Under the pieces are notes generated by a model that ran no database searches, was not told where the DNA came from, and was given only the letters and a program-made list of their open reading frames with translations. A stretch of 26,106 nt of DNA from JBDKGH01 sp039798265 (lineage in GTDB: Bacteria; Bacteroidota; Bacteroidia; Flavobacteriales_D; Sanyastnellaceae): the NCBI GenBank assembly GCA_039798265.1, contig JBDKGH010000146.1, forward strand, positions 1 to 26,106, in the 5' to 3' direction. The position numbers were made by a program, and so were the translations under genes. Below, in pieces: positions 7,735-16,665 of this stretch. Each line of letters starts with the position of its first letter. The first letter of the stretch is position 1.

Positions 7735-9951
7735 TTACTTGTTTATTTCAAATTTTGCAGAACTATTTCCTGCGCTTACCACAAACTCACCTGGCTCTAC
7801 AACCCAAGTTCCATCAGGCATACAGAAAGAAAATTGTTCCTTCGTTAACTGAAAAACCACTTCCTTTTCTTCACCCGGACTCAACAGAATTCGCTTAAAA
7901 TCGGCTACTCGTTTTACAGAAGGAGTCACCGTTGCTACTAAATCTGAGATGTACAAAATCACGACTTCTTCAGTAGGTTTCGTTCCGGTGTTTTTCACTT
8001 TAAATGAAACCACTCGTTCAGCAGACACCTTCATGTCACTATAACTCACGGTTGTATATGATAGTCCATGCCCGAAAGGCCATTGCGGATTGTAGCCGTT
8101 TTTTCCAAACTGCGTATCGAACTGCTCAGTGTACTTGTGATCATAGGTCAATAAATCTTGATTATGTCGTGGATAAGTAAACGGCAAACGCCCCGAAGGA
8201 TTTACTTTACCCGAAAGAATATTCACCAAGGCTTCTCCCCCTTGATCACCTGGTAAATAAGCCATCACCACAGCATCTGCCAATGGTACTAGCTCACGAA
8301 CAATGCGTGGGCGATTTTCTACCAATACTAAAATGATTTTCTTTCCAAGTGCACTTAGTGCTTTGAAATATTCTTGTTGAACAGCTGGTAAATCGAGCTC
8401 ACTGATATTCCCTGGAATTTCAGTACTCGGCAATTCACCTGCGCAAAAAACAATGTAATCACTTTCTGATGCCGCCATCAACGCATTTTTGTCTATGCTT
8501 CCACCTTCTAATTCACATCCTTTTTCATACCGCACGGTCCAACCTTTTTTTGCTTCCATTGCTTCCCGAATGGTCATTCGGCTTTGATCGTCCCATTTTT
8601 CATCCACCCCTTGCCAAGTGCGTGTCCATGCGCCATTCAGCAAAGTCATTGAATGAGCTGCAGGACCAGTTACAAATATTTTCGCCACTCCGGGTAAGGG
8701 AAGTGCATTGTTTTTATTCTCCAACAAGGTGATTGACTGTTCGGCTATTTTGGTAGCCACAGTTCTGCTGCTTTCTGATCCAAAATTGGGATAATCCGCC
8801 AGGCTCGGCACTTTGATCGACTTCAACATTCCCATTTGTTCTTTCGTATTCAAAATGCGCAGAACAGATGTATTAATACGCTCTTCAGAAATGCGGCCTT
8901 CTTTCACCAGCTCTATGAGGAGTTCCGTAAAGCGATAGTCATTCGGCACCATACACATATCAATACCTGCATTAACAGCGATAAACACCGCCTCTTTTAG
9001 ATCTTTTGCAACGTGGTGATTCAATTCTAACTTCATCACATCCTCCCAATCCGTAACAGCAATACCTTGAAATCCCAACTCGGTGCGCAACAAATCCGTC
9101 AAAATTTCTTTACTCGCATGCACCGGAATTCCGTTGATTTCACCGCTATTGATCATTACCGTTTTTGCACCTTCGCGAATCGCTCGTTTAAAGGGAGGTA
9201 GATAAATTTCACGAAGGGTGTTGTTCGGAATAAACGCTGGTGTTCTGTCCTTACCCGTGCGTGCAGCGCTATATCCCAAGAAATGTTTTAAACAAGCCGC
9301 CACATGATAATCATCCATCGCGCCGCTGCCTTGATAGCCAAGAATGGTAGCCGAGCCAAACTCACTTACTACTCTTACATCTTCACCATAGGTTTCAAAA
9401 CAACGCGACCATGTAGGATTTCTCATTACATCAAGCACTGGAGAAAAATTCCAAGGAATACCGGCAGCCCGCGTTTCATAAGCCGTTATTTCCGCAGCTT
9501 GACTAGCCATGCTTGGGTTAAATGTTGCAGCTTGTGCTAGTGGCTGTGGGAACAAAATAGAACCCATCACATAATTGGCACCATGAATAGCGTCGATACC
9601 ATAAAAAACAGGCACTTTTAATCCGTATTGCGCAGAGGCGTCATGAATGCCTTTCATAATGCTCAACCATTGCTCACGAGGATAAGCGTGCCCTCCGCAA
9701 TTAAGAATAGAACCCACATGGTATTTTTCAATAGCGATGCGAAGTTTTTCCTGATCCAATCGATGAGGTTCTTCTAATTGATAAATGCCTCCCACGCACA
9801 CCACATCGAGGTTCAGCTGAGTCATCTGACCCACTTTTTCTTCCAGTGTCATACTGCGTAAAAGCAATTCTACATCCTTCGACTGGCTGTTTGCTGCTGA
9901 ATTGAGGAGCATTACAACCAGGATTAAAAAAAGTGAGCGGTAGAGCTTCAT
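7735..9951 (-). CDS. bglX: GH3 beta-glucosidase, periplasmic
   Basis: The 738-residue enzyme releases terminal beta-linked glucose from oligosaccharides. A Sec signal peptide (about 1-22, ending NSAANSQ) indicates export to the periplasm. The N-terminal TIM barrel (about 28-375) has KHFLGY and the nucleophile D301 in VTDW. The alpha/beta sandwich (about 400-630) has the likely acid/base E511 in the segment after CAGELPST. A C-terminal fibronectin type III-like domain covers about 655-735. This is the full BglX-type three-domain layout at normal length. It lies between the 210-residue lipoprotein (8 nt) and GH16 (1 nt). In the pathway it would finish the degradation of oligosaccharides made by GH16 and the GH158-like enzyme. 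Confidence is high for the family, and the symbol follows the BglX-like architecture. Confidence 0.93.
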   Translation of the reverse strand: MKLYRSLFLILVVMLLNSAANSQSKDVELLLRSMTLEEKVGQMTQLNLDVVCVGGIYQLEEPHRLDQEKLRIAIEKYHVGSILNCGGHAYPREQWLSIMKGIHDASAQYGLKVPVFYGIDAIHGANYVMGSILFPQPLAQAATFNPSMASQAAEITAYETRAAGIPWNFSPVLDVMRNPTWSRCFETYGEDVRVVSEFGSATILGYQGSGAMDDYHVAACLKHFLGYSAARTGKDRTPAFIPNNTLREIYLPPFKRAIREGAKTVMINSGEINGIPVHASKEILTDLLRTELGFQGIAVTDWEDVMKLELNHHVAKDLKEAVFIAVNAGIDMCMVPNDYRFTELLIELVKEGRISEERINTSVLRILNTKEQMGMLKSIKVPSLADYPNFGSESSRTVATKIAEQSITLLENKNNALPLPGVAKIFVTGPAAHSMTLLNGAWTRTWQGVDEKWDDQSRMTIREAMEAKKGWTVRYEKGCELEGGSIDKNALMAASESDYIVFCAGELPSTEIPGNISELDLPAVQQEYFKALSALGKKIILVLVENRPRIVRELVPLADAVVMAYLPGDQGGEALVNILSGKVNPSGRLPFTYPRHNQDLLTYDHKYTEQFDTQFGKNGYNPQWPFGHGLSYTTVSYSDMKVSAERVVSFKVKNTGTKPTEEVVILYISDLVATVTPSVKRVADFKRILLSPGEEKEVVFQLTKEQFSFCMPDGTWVVEPGEFVVSAGNSSAKFEINK

Positions 9952-9959
9952 ACAAAATC

Positions 9960-10592
9960 TTATTTAGCAGAAAGAGCAATCATTTCAATATTGTCGATGA
10001 ATACATTTCCATTCGATTCAAACTGAAGCATCAGTTGTTTGATGGAATAAAAATCGACTGTGCTATTTTCTAAAGAAAAAGCAGAGAGTGGAATAAGTAC
10101 TTGACGCCACTCGCTTTGAATGGGGCCATTGACTACCCATTGTTCGGTAACACCAATCCACTTTTGATTTCCTGAAAAATCTTCAAAACCTATAGCCCAA
10201 GGCAGACCCTTCATCGGCTTATCATCTGTGCGGACGTAAAATGATAATGCCGCTTGATTTAAAATTTGAGAAACATCTTTTCCAGTCCAGCCATCCCAAC
10301 CGATGCCGAGACCAAGCCAAGGACAGCCGCCAGCTTGTTTATTCCATTGGATGTGGAGCGCACCAGAACCCGATTGAACAACAGAATGATCATTGCTAAC
10401 CTTCAGGCATTTTTGTTCTTTGGTAAACCATACATCTGCGGTAACATCATCCTCAAAAATTGACGTTTGTGCGAAGCCGTTGATCTCATTACCGGTGCTT
10501 GCAACAAGGCTTGAATCATACAATCCCAAGGTTTGTACGTTAGCGCAACCTGCAAGAAGTAAGGAGATAAAAAGAAGTGCTGCTAGGCGCAT
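9960..10592 (-). CDS. Putative carbohydrate-binding lipoprotein (CBM11/ExoP-like sandwich)
   Basis: The 210-residue protein has a short lipoprotein signal peptide with lipobox LAGC (C16). The mature part is a single beta-sandwich: GSGALHIQWN, then SFYVRTDD, SEWRQVLIPLS, and a final FIDNIEMI strand. This pattern is typical of CBM11-like or ExoP-like galactose-binding folds. It has no catalytic signature. It sits between another lipoprotein (4 nt) and GH3 (8 nt), so a glycan-binding role on the outer membrane is plausible. It is not related in sequence to SusD, which is much larger and helical (TPR-like). Ligand and location are inferred. Confidence 0.65.
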   Translation of the reverse strand: MRLAALLFISLLLAGCANVQTLGLYDSSLVASTGNEINGFAQTSIFEDDVTADVWFTKEQKCLKVSNDHSVVQSGSGALHIQWNKQAGGCPWLGLGIGWDGWTGKDVSQILNQAALSFYVRTDDKPMKGLPWAIGFEDFSGNQKWIGVTEQWVVNGPIQSEWRQVLIPLSAFSLENSTVDFYSIKQLMLQFESNGNVFIDNIEMIALSAK

Positions 10593-10596
10593 ATCC

Positions 10597-11595
10597 TTAA
10601 GGAATTAGAGGTCCGTTTTCGGTGAAGATCATATAATCCAAATAACCTTGCGAATAGCCTGATGTAGGATTCGCTAAGAACAGCATAGACACTTGAAGCA
10701 ATTTATCTGGTTCACGCAATCCATTACCGATAGCCGCAGAAGGAGCCCCATTCACTAATGTTTGAAGATCGGCATACTTGTAATACAAATGCTGCCAACC
10801 GTCCTGTGAAGGATCTATTTGCACAGAGTACATATCCTCTTCACCTGCCGTATAAACACCATCTCCATCATCATCTTCTCTAAACTGAAAAAGAACAAGA
10901 GAGTTAGAGATATTTTCTGGTTTAAAAAGAAAAGTATTGAAGTATACATTATCTGGATTGCTGTTCAATTGGAAATGATCAGCGCCATAAGCCGAAGCTG
11001 GGATGTCGAACATACCAATGAGCCAGTCCCAGTTTACGGTGCCGCCCATATCGTAGTATCTATTGCCTTGGGCTGCATCTGTAGCATCCACCACATTAAA
11101 CGTCATGTTCGCTCCTGATTGCACGAAAGGCACCCAGTCGGGGTTAAAACCATTTTCAAAATCGCTCAACAAAAGGCCTTCGTTGATTCGGTTAGAAACG
11201 ACTGATAGGGTATCGCGTAAAGTATCAGCCACTCCAGCAATAGTCAACTGCACAGCACAGTCTTCTACTCGAAACATTGGAAGTGAAGTAGTGGTTCCAT
11301 TCCACAAAGCGTTTGCTTCATTTAAGTTGGAATCAAAGCCCGTTATGCGCTTTACTGCTCCAGAAGTCAATCCTTTTACTTGTACTTCCCAATCCACGTT
11401 CTTAGAAAACTCTGCGGTAAAAAAAGTAGTTTCACCAGCCGCAAAGTCCACTTCGCGATCTGAGATATCCAAAGGTTGGAGCACACGGAAGCTTCCATAG
11501 AGATCATTCAGACTCGGCCCAGCAAATTCGTCATCCACTTTGCAAGCGGCCAGAAGCCCTACAAGTATAAAACTGGCGATTAATTTATTTTTCAT
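10597..11595 (-). CDS. Putative glycan-binding lipoprotein with EF-hand-like loop
   Basis: The 332-residue lipoprotein has lipobox LAAC (C18). An Ig-like beta domain appears at about 40-135. A larger beta-sandwich at about 140-328 starts LLLSDFENGF and ends with the YLDYMIF strand, the same end pattern as in the next lipoprotein. At 241-252 lies a loop DDDGDGVYTAGE with the EF-hand spacing of D241, D243, D245, G246 and E252, suggesting a calcium site. No enzyme signature is seen. It sits between the 576-residue barrel and the 210-residue lipoprotein, with 4-nt gaps on both sides. I suggest a surface glycan-binding protein partnering with the barrels. This is an inference from position; the family is not recognised. 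Confidence 0.6.
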   Translation of the reverse strand: MKNKLIASFILVGLLAACKVDDEFAGPSLNDLYGSFRVLQPLDISDREVDFAAGETTFFTAEFSKNVDWEVQVKGLTSGAVKRITGFDSNLNEANALWNGTTTSLPMFRVEDCAVQLTIAGVADTLRDTLSVVSNRINEGLLLSDFENGFNPDWVPFVQSGANMTFNVVDATDAAQGNRYYDMGGTVNWDWLIGMFDIPASAYGADHFQLNSNPDNVYFNTFLFKPENISNSLVLFQFREDDDGDGVYTAGEEDMYSVQIDPSQDGWQHLYYKYADLQTLVNGAPSAAIGNGLREPDKLLQVSMLFLANPTSGYSQGYLDYMIFTENGPLIP

Positions 11596-11599
11596 CTCT

Positions 11600-13330
11600 T
11601 TAGAATTTCAAGGTGTATAACAACATCAGTTGATTGATGTGATAATCGACTGAGCTGTCAGTGTTATCTATAACATCGTATTTGTTCAATTGTGCACTCA
11701 AATGCGATTTTTCGCCGAAGCGATAACGCAATCCGATAGCTTTCATCGTTTCAGAACCATCCACACTGTATTCAGTAAAATTGTATATCTGCGCGTATTG
11801 GTCTTTCACCGCTACAAAGTCGAATCCAACGTACTCGACCTTTTGATAGCCCGCGAGTAAATCCAAATTTTCTACTAATTCGATTGTGGCTCCAGCGGCT
11901 ATACAATTAGTCTTTAAATCTACCCCACGATACATCTCAGCGCCAGGACGCGTAGTAGCGTCAGTGCGGTAAGACACTTCCAATTCCATACCTCGTTTCC
12001 AAGCGCTCAACAGTGTATCTGTAGCGTACTTTGCATTCACTTGCATGCGGCTGTATTTGCGGGGTTCAATTGTTCCTTCGCCGCGCATTTCCTGAAGCAT
12101 CATTTGTTTCGCACTGATGAACCATTTTTTATCTTTTGATTTCCACCCCAACTCAGCCGTAATACCTTGTCTATTGGGTGTGGCATCACCATACGGAGTG
12201 ATGTTATCATATTTAGGAGAAAAAGTCATGAGATAAGGAGCCAGCTGCAAATTATACATGGATGATTCGCGCATGAGATCAATGATGGAAGCATTGCGCA
12301 ACACCTGATCATTAGTAATGCGGTCAAAGGCCGTAGGCAACTGACCAAAACGAATGCGTTTGGTTTGTGCGCCAGGGCTATTAAAATCGGGACTTACTCT
12401 TTTCGCGATTGCGTTCACAAACAAACCCGTATTTTTATTTTCCACATTCAAGTTACCTTCTTGAAAGGTTCCGTTAAGAATAGGCGCTTCATTGTTTCCG
12501 TCATAAAAACTAGAAGATTTTCCCGCCTCACCCTTTAGAACAGTTGCCCACTGATTATTACTCCATTGTGCTTTGGCTGTATAGGTGTAAACAGGATTTC
12601 GGAAAACAGACGTATTGCGAGATGTGCCTTCTATATCGAACAAATTGGCGTGATTGATTCCCAATTGAAGATACTTGCTTTGTAGCAAGCTTACTGAATA
12701 GCCGGCGAATAAACGATCGTTGACACTATTGTTATCAGAAGCTTTAACTCGTGTGGCCACTGCGCCAAAATTCAACTCTTGCACCCATTTTTTGAATACA
12801 AAACCAAATTCAGTTGCTCCCCCTTGTTGGCGCCATGAATTGCTTTGATCATAAAAATGATCATAGTTCACTACATCCCATTGTTGGCGGAAAATGGCTG
12901 GGCTCGATTGAAAAAATTCTTGATCAGCGTTCCATAAAGTATAGGGTGTCATTTTATAATTGATGTCACCCAGCTGATAACGCACGATGCCACCAATAAC
13001 ACCTTTCACATACATCTGGCGAATATCGAATGTAACACCCGATCCCCAGAAACCACCGTAGTCGTTTCTGACACGGACCATACCTTGAATTTCCATCCAT
13101 TTATTGGGTCGAATATTCAGGCCCAAATCGGCTAGTACATGACCACCATTGAGTCGAGGCACAGTGATGGTATCTTCTTGTACGAGATCTTGATCGAGCT
13201 GATCGCCGTAGAACATACCGCGAGCTGCACCATTTACGCTGAATTTACGCATTGGCGCTTGAGCCGATCCGGCAATAGATCCAGCACACAGCAAGATCAA
13301 AAAACCACTTTTTATGTTGGCTATTTTCAT
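11600..13330 (-). CDS. Putative outer-membrane beta-barrel protein, 576 aa
   Basis: The protein has a Sec signal peptide (about 1-24, SAQA cleavage) and is a series of alternating amphipathic strands, many with aromatic residues at the ends. The last residue is Phe (LLYTLKF), the usual signal for outer-membrane barrel assembly. No TonB box, plug domain or enzyme motif is visible, and it is much shorter than a SusC transporter (about 1000 residues). Start and stop are packed against neighbours (0 nt to the 651-residue barrel, 4 nt to the lipoprotein). It may form a passive or gated channel for oligosaccharides, or an outer-membrane scaffold for the two lipoproteins. The barrel nature is well supported; the transport role is inferred. 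Confidence 0.7.
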   Translation of the reverse strand: MKIANIKSGFLILLCAGSIAGSAQAPMRKFSVNGAARGMFYGDQLDQDLVQEDTITVPRLNGGHVLADLGLNIRPNKWMEIQGMVRVRNDYGGFWGSGVTFDIRQMYVKGVIGGIVRYQLGDINYKMTPYTLWNADQEFFQSSPAIFRQQWDVVNYDHFYDQSNSWRQQGGATEFGFVFKKWVQELNFGAVATRVKASDNNSVNDRLFAGYSVSLLQSKYLQLGINHANLFDIEGTSRNTSVFRNPVYTYTAKAQWSNNQWATVLKGEAGKSSSFYDGNNEAPILNGTFQEGNLNVENKNTGLFVNAIAKRVSPDFNSPGAQTKRIRFGQLPTAFDRITNDQVLRNASIIDLMRESSMYNLQLAPYLMTFSPKYDNITPYGDATPNRQGITAELGWKSKDKKWFISAKQMMLQEMRGEGTIEPRKYSRMQVNAKYATDTLLSAWKRGMELEVSYRTDATTRPGAEMYRGVDLKTNCIAAGATIELVENLDLLAGYQKVEYVGFDFVAVKDQYAQIYNFTEYSVDGSETMKAIGLRYRFGEKSHLSAQLNKYDVIDNTDSSVDYHINQLMLLYTLKF

Positions 13331-15286
13331 TTAGAAAAATGCTTTTATTTCTACCGTTAACTCATGGCCGCTGAAGCGATCTAGAGCAAAATTCTTATCT
13401 TCAAACTGATACCAGCGATGACGCACATATAAACGTGCATTTTTACCCATATCAATATCACAACCCACGCCATACCCCTCTCCATACTGGTTGCGAGGGC
13501 GTCGACTTTCTTCATCAATATCCGTGAGGTAGTTGGCTATCGTACGTTCTACTCCCACATACGCATTGATCAAGACACCTCTACTTACAGCGAGATATGC
13601 CTCGATTTCGCTGGTATATTGTCTCACATACGCTTTTTCCGAGGTTACTAAAAGAGCTGAAAAATCGCGTTGAGCGGATGACAATTGTGTTAGACTAAAC
13701 ACATAAAAATCTTTACCTGCAATTTTTGTCGAGTACTTCACTTGCAATTCTGCAACAGAGAAATATTTTTTATTGACTACCACGCCCGAACTGTCATCAC
13801 TGAGATGAACAGTTTCATAAACATCGCGGAAGATGTCGGAATAGCGGTTATAAGGGCCCACATTACTGGGGAAAGCCCATCGCCAAAAACGAGCTCGCGT
13901 AAATTGGTTTACGGGATGCGTATAGGTAATCACCGCCGCACCAGGACGAATTTCTGAAGACGTGCCAATACCTCCAGCGAATTTCAATTTTTTCGTACCC
14001 CACTCCAAATTCAGGTTTAAGCCTTGACGATTATTGGTCAATTGACCCAAGCGAATCATGGCACTTCCAAAAGGTTGAAGCACTGCTGATGAACCCACGC
14101 TACCTGCAGGAATATTATTCACGCTGTACTCAGGTGTTGCGGTGTTCCAATAAATAGCGTTGTTATTTACAACATCTGGGCTGATGCGGTAGGCATGCAA
14201 TTCAATAGACGGACGTTTTTTTCTACCCTTGAGATTCAGGCGTGTTTGAAAAAGTTCCGACCAACCAGCGTCATTAATTGGGCTCACGTAATTGCCCAAC
14301 CCTGCTTCACCTTTCCATGTTATTTCTTTATGCGTAATTGACCATTCCAGCGTGCTCACGTGCAGTCCATAATTTTCGCGAGCCAGACTATCCGTGTAGG
14401 CGAAGGAGTTGATGGTGTTTAAGCTCACAAAATTTTTCGAGCCAAAATCCTTTTTGATTTTTCCACCATAACTAAAGTTGGGTACCTGTGAAAAACCGCC
14501 ATTCAACTCCGTTTTTCCTATCAAAGCTGAGAAAGAAATTCGTCCAGGAAAATCAGCTCCTTCGATAACAGCGCCAACGAATGCCCGATTTCCCCATCGG
14601 GTATCTTGATCAATGGAGCCTTGATCGAAATACTGTTTGTAGCGCGAAGAAATATCCGTTCCTGTTGGATCCCATGGGTTGCGTTCGAACAACATGAATC
14701 GGTTATAGCCTCTGAAAGAAGCCATGGTTAGATCAGACATAGAGTACCATTGAATACCCCCTAAGTGAGTCGAAAGCGTACCCACTTTTGTTTTAAAACT
14801 ACCGTGCAAATTCATCCCCAACAGCAGTCCCATACTCGAGCCGAGGCGTGTGCTGCTCAGCGGATTTTGAATAGAGGGGCGTAAAGCTTCAGCTGTTTGT
14901 GAGCCATAAGACTGTCCAATATTTCCTTGTAAAAATTGAAACACCATTAGATCGAAACTCCAAGAGGCGCGCTCGTCCGGTCTTCCTGCAATAGTCAAAC
15001 TCAAATTCGGAAGTTGACTATCGTCACCGATGAACAAGCTTCTATCGAGTACCGTTTCATTGGCGGCAGCATTGAGCAAATAAGGATCATTCTGCTTTGT
15101 ATAAGTGGCAAAAAATCGATAAAACCCAGATACTTGAAGACCCTTACTGGACGATGGATCTTTCTTTGGAAACATTCCCAAATCGTTCCACAATCGATTG
15201 CGGGTAGTATCTTGAATTTGTGCATTGGCGATGCTTGCGCACAATAGCGCGGTGAACATGACCAATACTTTTTTAAAACCATTCAT
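13331..15286 (-). CDS. Putative outer-membrane beta-barrel protein, 651 aa
   Basis: A Sec signal peptide (about 1-22, ANA cleavage) is followed by about 25 residues with no strand pattern, then by beta-strands starting at GLQVSGFYRFFATY. The chain ends in EIKAFF, a C-terminal aromatic residue as in barrel proteins. Like its neighbour it has no plug or TonB box. The two barrels share overall design but no obvious sequence identity by eye. It lies 39 nt after the GH158-like gene, the largest gap in the operon, and its stop is directly followed by the ATG of the second barrel. A porin-like or structural role in glycan uptake is inferred from context. Confidence 0.7.
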   Translation of the reverse strand: MNGFKKVLVMFTALLCASIANAQIQDTTRNRLWNDLGMFPKKDPSSSKGLQVSGFYRFFATYTKQNDPYLLNAAANETVLDRSLFIGDDSQLPNLSLTIAGRPDERASWSFDLMVFQFLQGNIGQSYGSQTAEALRPSIQNPLSSTRLGSSMGLLLGMNLHGSFKTKVGTLSTHLGGIQWYSMSDLTMASFRGYNRFMLFERNPWDPTGTDISSRYKQYFDQGSIDQDTRWGNRAFVGAVIEGADFPGRISFSALIGKTELNGGFSQVPNFSYGGKIKKDFGSKNFVSLNTINSFAYTDSLARENYGLHVSTLEWSITHKEITWKGEAGLGNYVSPINDAGWSELFQTRLNLKGRKKRPSIELHAYRISPDVVNNNAIYWNTATPEYSVNNIPAGSVGSSAVLQPFGSAMIRLGQLTNNRQGLNLNLEWGTKKLKFAGGIGTSSEIRPGAAVITYTHPVNQFTRARFWRWAFPSNVGPYNRYSDIFRDVYETVHLSDDSSGVVVNKKYFSVAELQVKYSTKIAGKDFYVFSLTQLSSAQRDFSALLVTSEKAYVRQYTSEIEAYLAVSRGVLINAYVGVERTIANYLTDIDEESRRPRNQYGEGYGVGCDIDMGKNARLYVRHRWYQFEDKNFALDRFSGHELTVEIKAFF

Positions 15287-15325
15287 TGAATGCCCTTTCT
15301 TTAATTCATCTTTTCAAACCACCGA

Positions 15326-16657
15326 TCACGGATTGATGCTATCAAACTTTTTCATTTGAATCATTCGCGCTTGGCCCATTTCGGCTGAGCGTTTATTGAC
15401 CCAAAAAGGAATATTCTCGTAAGCATAATGACCGTGACCATCGTACACAAACACGAATAAGCGATAGCCACCTTCTTCAGAAGGGGCGAACATGCTCACC
15501 GCGTCTTTTGAACCTTTGGTTACTTTTCTTTTTACAGGAAGTGGAGCGCTTTCGGCGTCACCACCTGATTTGATATCGGTACTTTCCGGTACGATCAACC
15601 AATTAACCACTAGACGATCGCCATCCGGGTCGCTTACTTTAAGTATCGCTTCCATGCGATCGCCGGCCATCACTTTTACATTCTGATTCTTTGAAGCCGC
15701 ATTGAGCAAACACGATTCTAAAATTGGTGCACGATTCGCCGCTTCCTTTCCGGTCCAAATGCGTTGCATGCGATCGATAACTTCTCCCGTTTCCCCTCTT
15801 TCAGAAAAAAGTCCATACCAAGTAGAAGTTGTTTCTTGTTTTTGTCCCCACAAAAAGATGAAAGACCCGATACAGTGATCAGCATCCCCAACGATGTAAT
15901 CACGGTAACGTTCCTCATAAACCACCGCTTTTTCGTGACTACTTTGTTCGATAGGAACATTCCATTCCGTTTTCGCTACTTCCCAGTGTCCATTCGGTCC
16001 CCATTCTGAAATTACATAAGGACCTGTCCATCCATACTCGCGAATATTTTTTTTGATATTGCCCAAATCGCCGTAGGTGTTGATACCGTAAACATCAATG
16101 CTCGGAGCGCGCTCTTTAATTAAACGAACTTCTTCTTTATCGAGTCCAGCTGTAACAGTGCAAGTTGGATGATTAGGATCCACTTCGTGAATCATTTTAG
16201 CGATGTCTTCGATGGCATACCACACGTTTGTATTGGTGTAGAATAAATCCACTTCATTCCCTACACCCCACATTAATAAAGCAGGATGATCTTTTATCGC
16301 CATTACTTCAGAACGAAAGGCATCGAGCTGTGCTTTCACTTTTACAGGATCGTCATAATCAAAACCATGACGTTCATGTTGTGCCCACAATCCCATCATT
16401 ACCGTAAGACCTTTGGCGTGAGCAGCATCTAATATTTCTAACGCATTGTCGGTACTCCAAGTGCGGATGCAGTTGCCACCGATGTCAACTAATGTTTCGA
16501 GATGATCATGCCCACCCGCTCCTTTCACTTCGTACGGCTTCCCGTCGCGGTAAAAAGACCACTTGCCATTCACTTCCTTTACTTCAACCTTTATAGGATT
16601 AGCAAACGAATGAATAGACCAAGCGAGAAATCCAAATAATAGTAGAAGTATTCTCAT
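15326..16657 (-). CDS. GH158-like TIM-barrel glycosidase (putative endo-beta-1,3-glucanase)
   Basis: The 443-residue protein has a Sec signal peptide (cleavage near SFAN, residues 17-20). Its TIM barrel (about 22-300) has clan GH-A signatures: IRTWSTD on an early strand, acid/base E135 in WGVGNE, and nucleophile E218 in ISEWGPNG. An Ig-like domain follows at about 310-430, starting RAPIL and including SDPDGDRLVVNW. The barrel plus C-terminal Ig-like layout and the Glu positions recall GH158 endo-beta-1,3-glucanases of Bacteroidota laminarin loci. GH2-like or GH5-like relatives remain possible without a search. It is exported and non-lipidated, 8 nt after the regulator gene. Family assignment is from memory of the family, not from a search. 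Confidence 0.72.
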   Translation of the reverse strand: MRILLLLFGFLAWSIHSFANPIKVEVKEVNGKWSFYRDGKPYEVKGAGGHDHLETLVDIGGNCIRTWSTDNALEILDAAHAKGLTVMMGLWAQHERHGFDYDDPVKVKAQLDAFRSEVMAIKDHPALLMWGVGNEVDLFYTNTNVWYAIEDIAKMIHEVDPNHPTCTVTAGLDKEEVRLIKERAPSIDVYGINTYGDLGNIKKNIREYGWTGPYVISEWGPNGHWEVAKTEWNVPIEQSSHEKAVVYEERYRDYIVGDADHCIGSFIFLWGQKQETTSTWYGLFSERGETGEVIDRMQRIWTGKEAANRAPILESCLLNAASKNQNVKVMAGDRMEAILKVSDPDGDRLVVNWLIVPESTDIKSGGDAESAPLPVKRKVTKGSKDAVSMFAPSEEGGYRLFVFVYDGHGHYAYENIPFWVNKRSAEMGQARMIQMKKFDSINP

Positions 16658-16665
16658 AGCGGTCC

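Noticed and set aside
11063..11500. Open frame of 145 codons on the plus strand
   Set aside because: It is antisense to the 332-residue lipoprotein and shows no domain, signal peptide or promoter; it is a shadow of the real gene.
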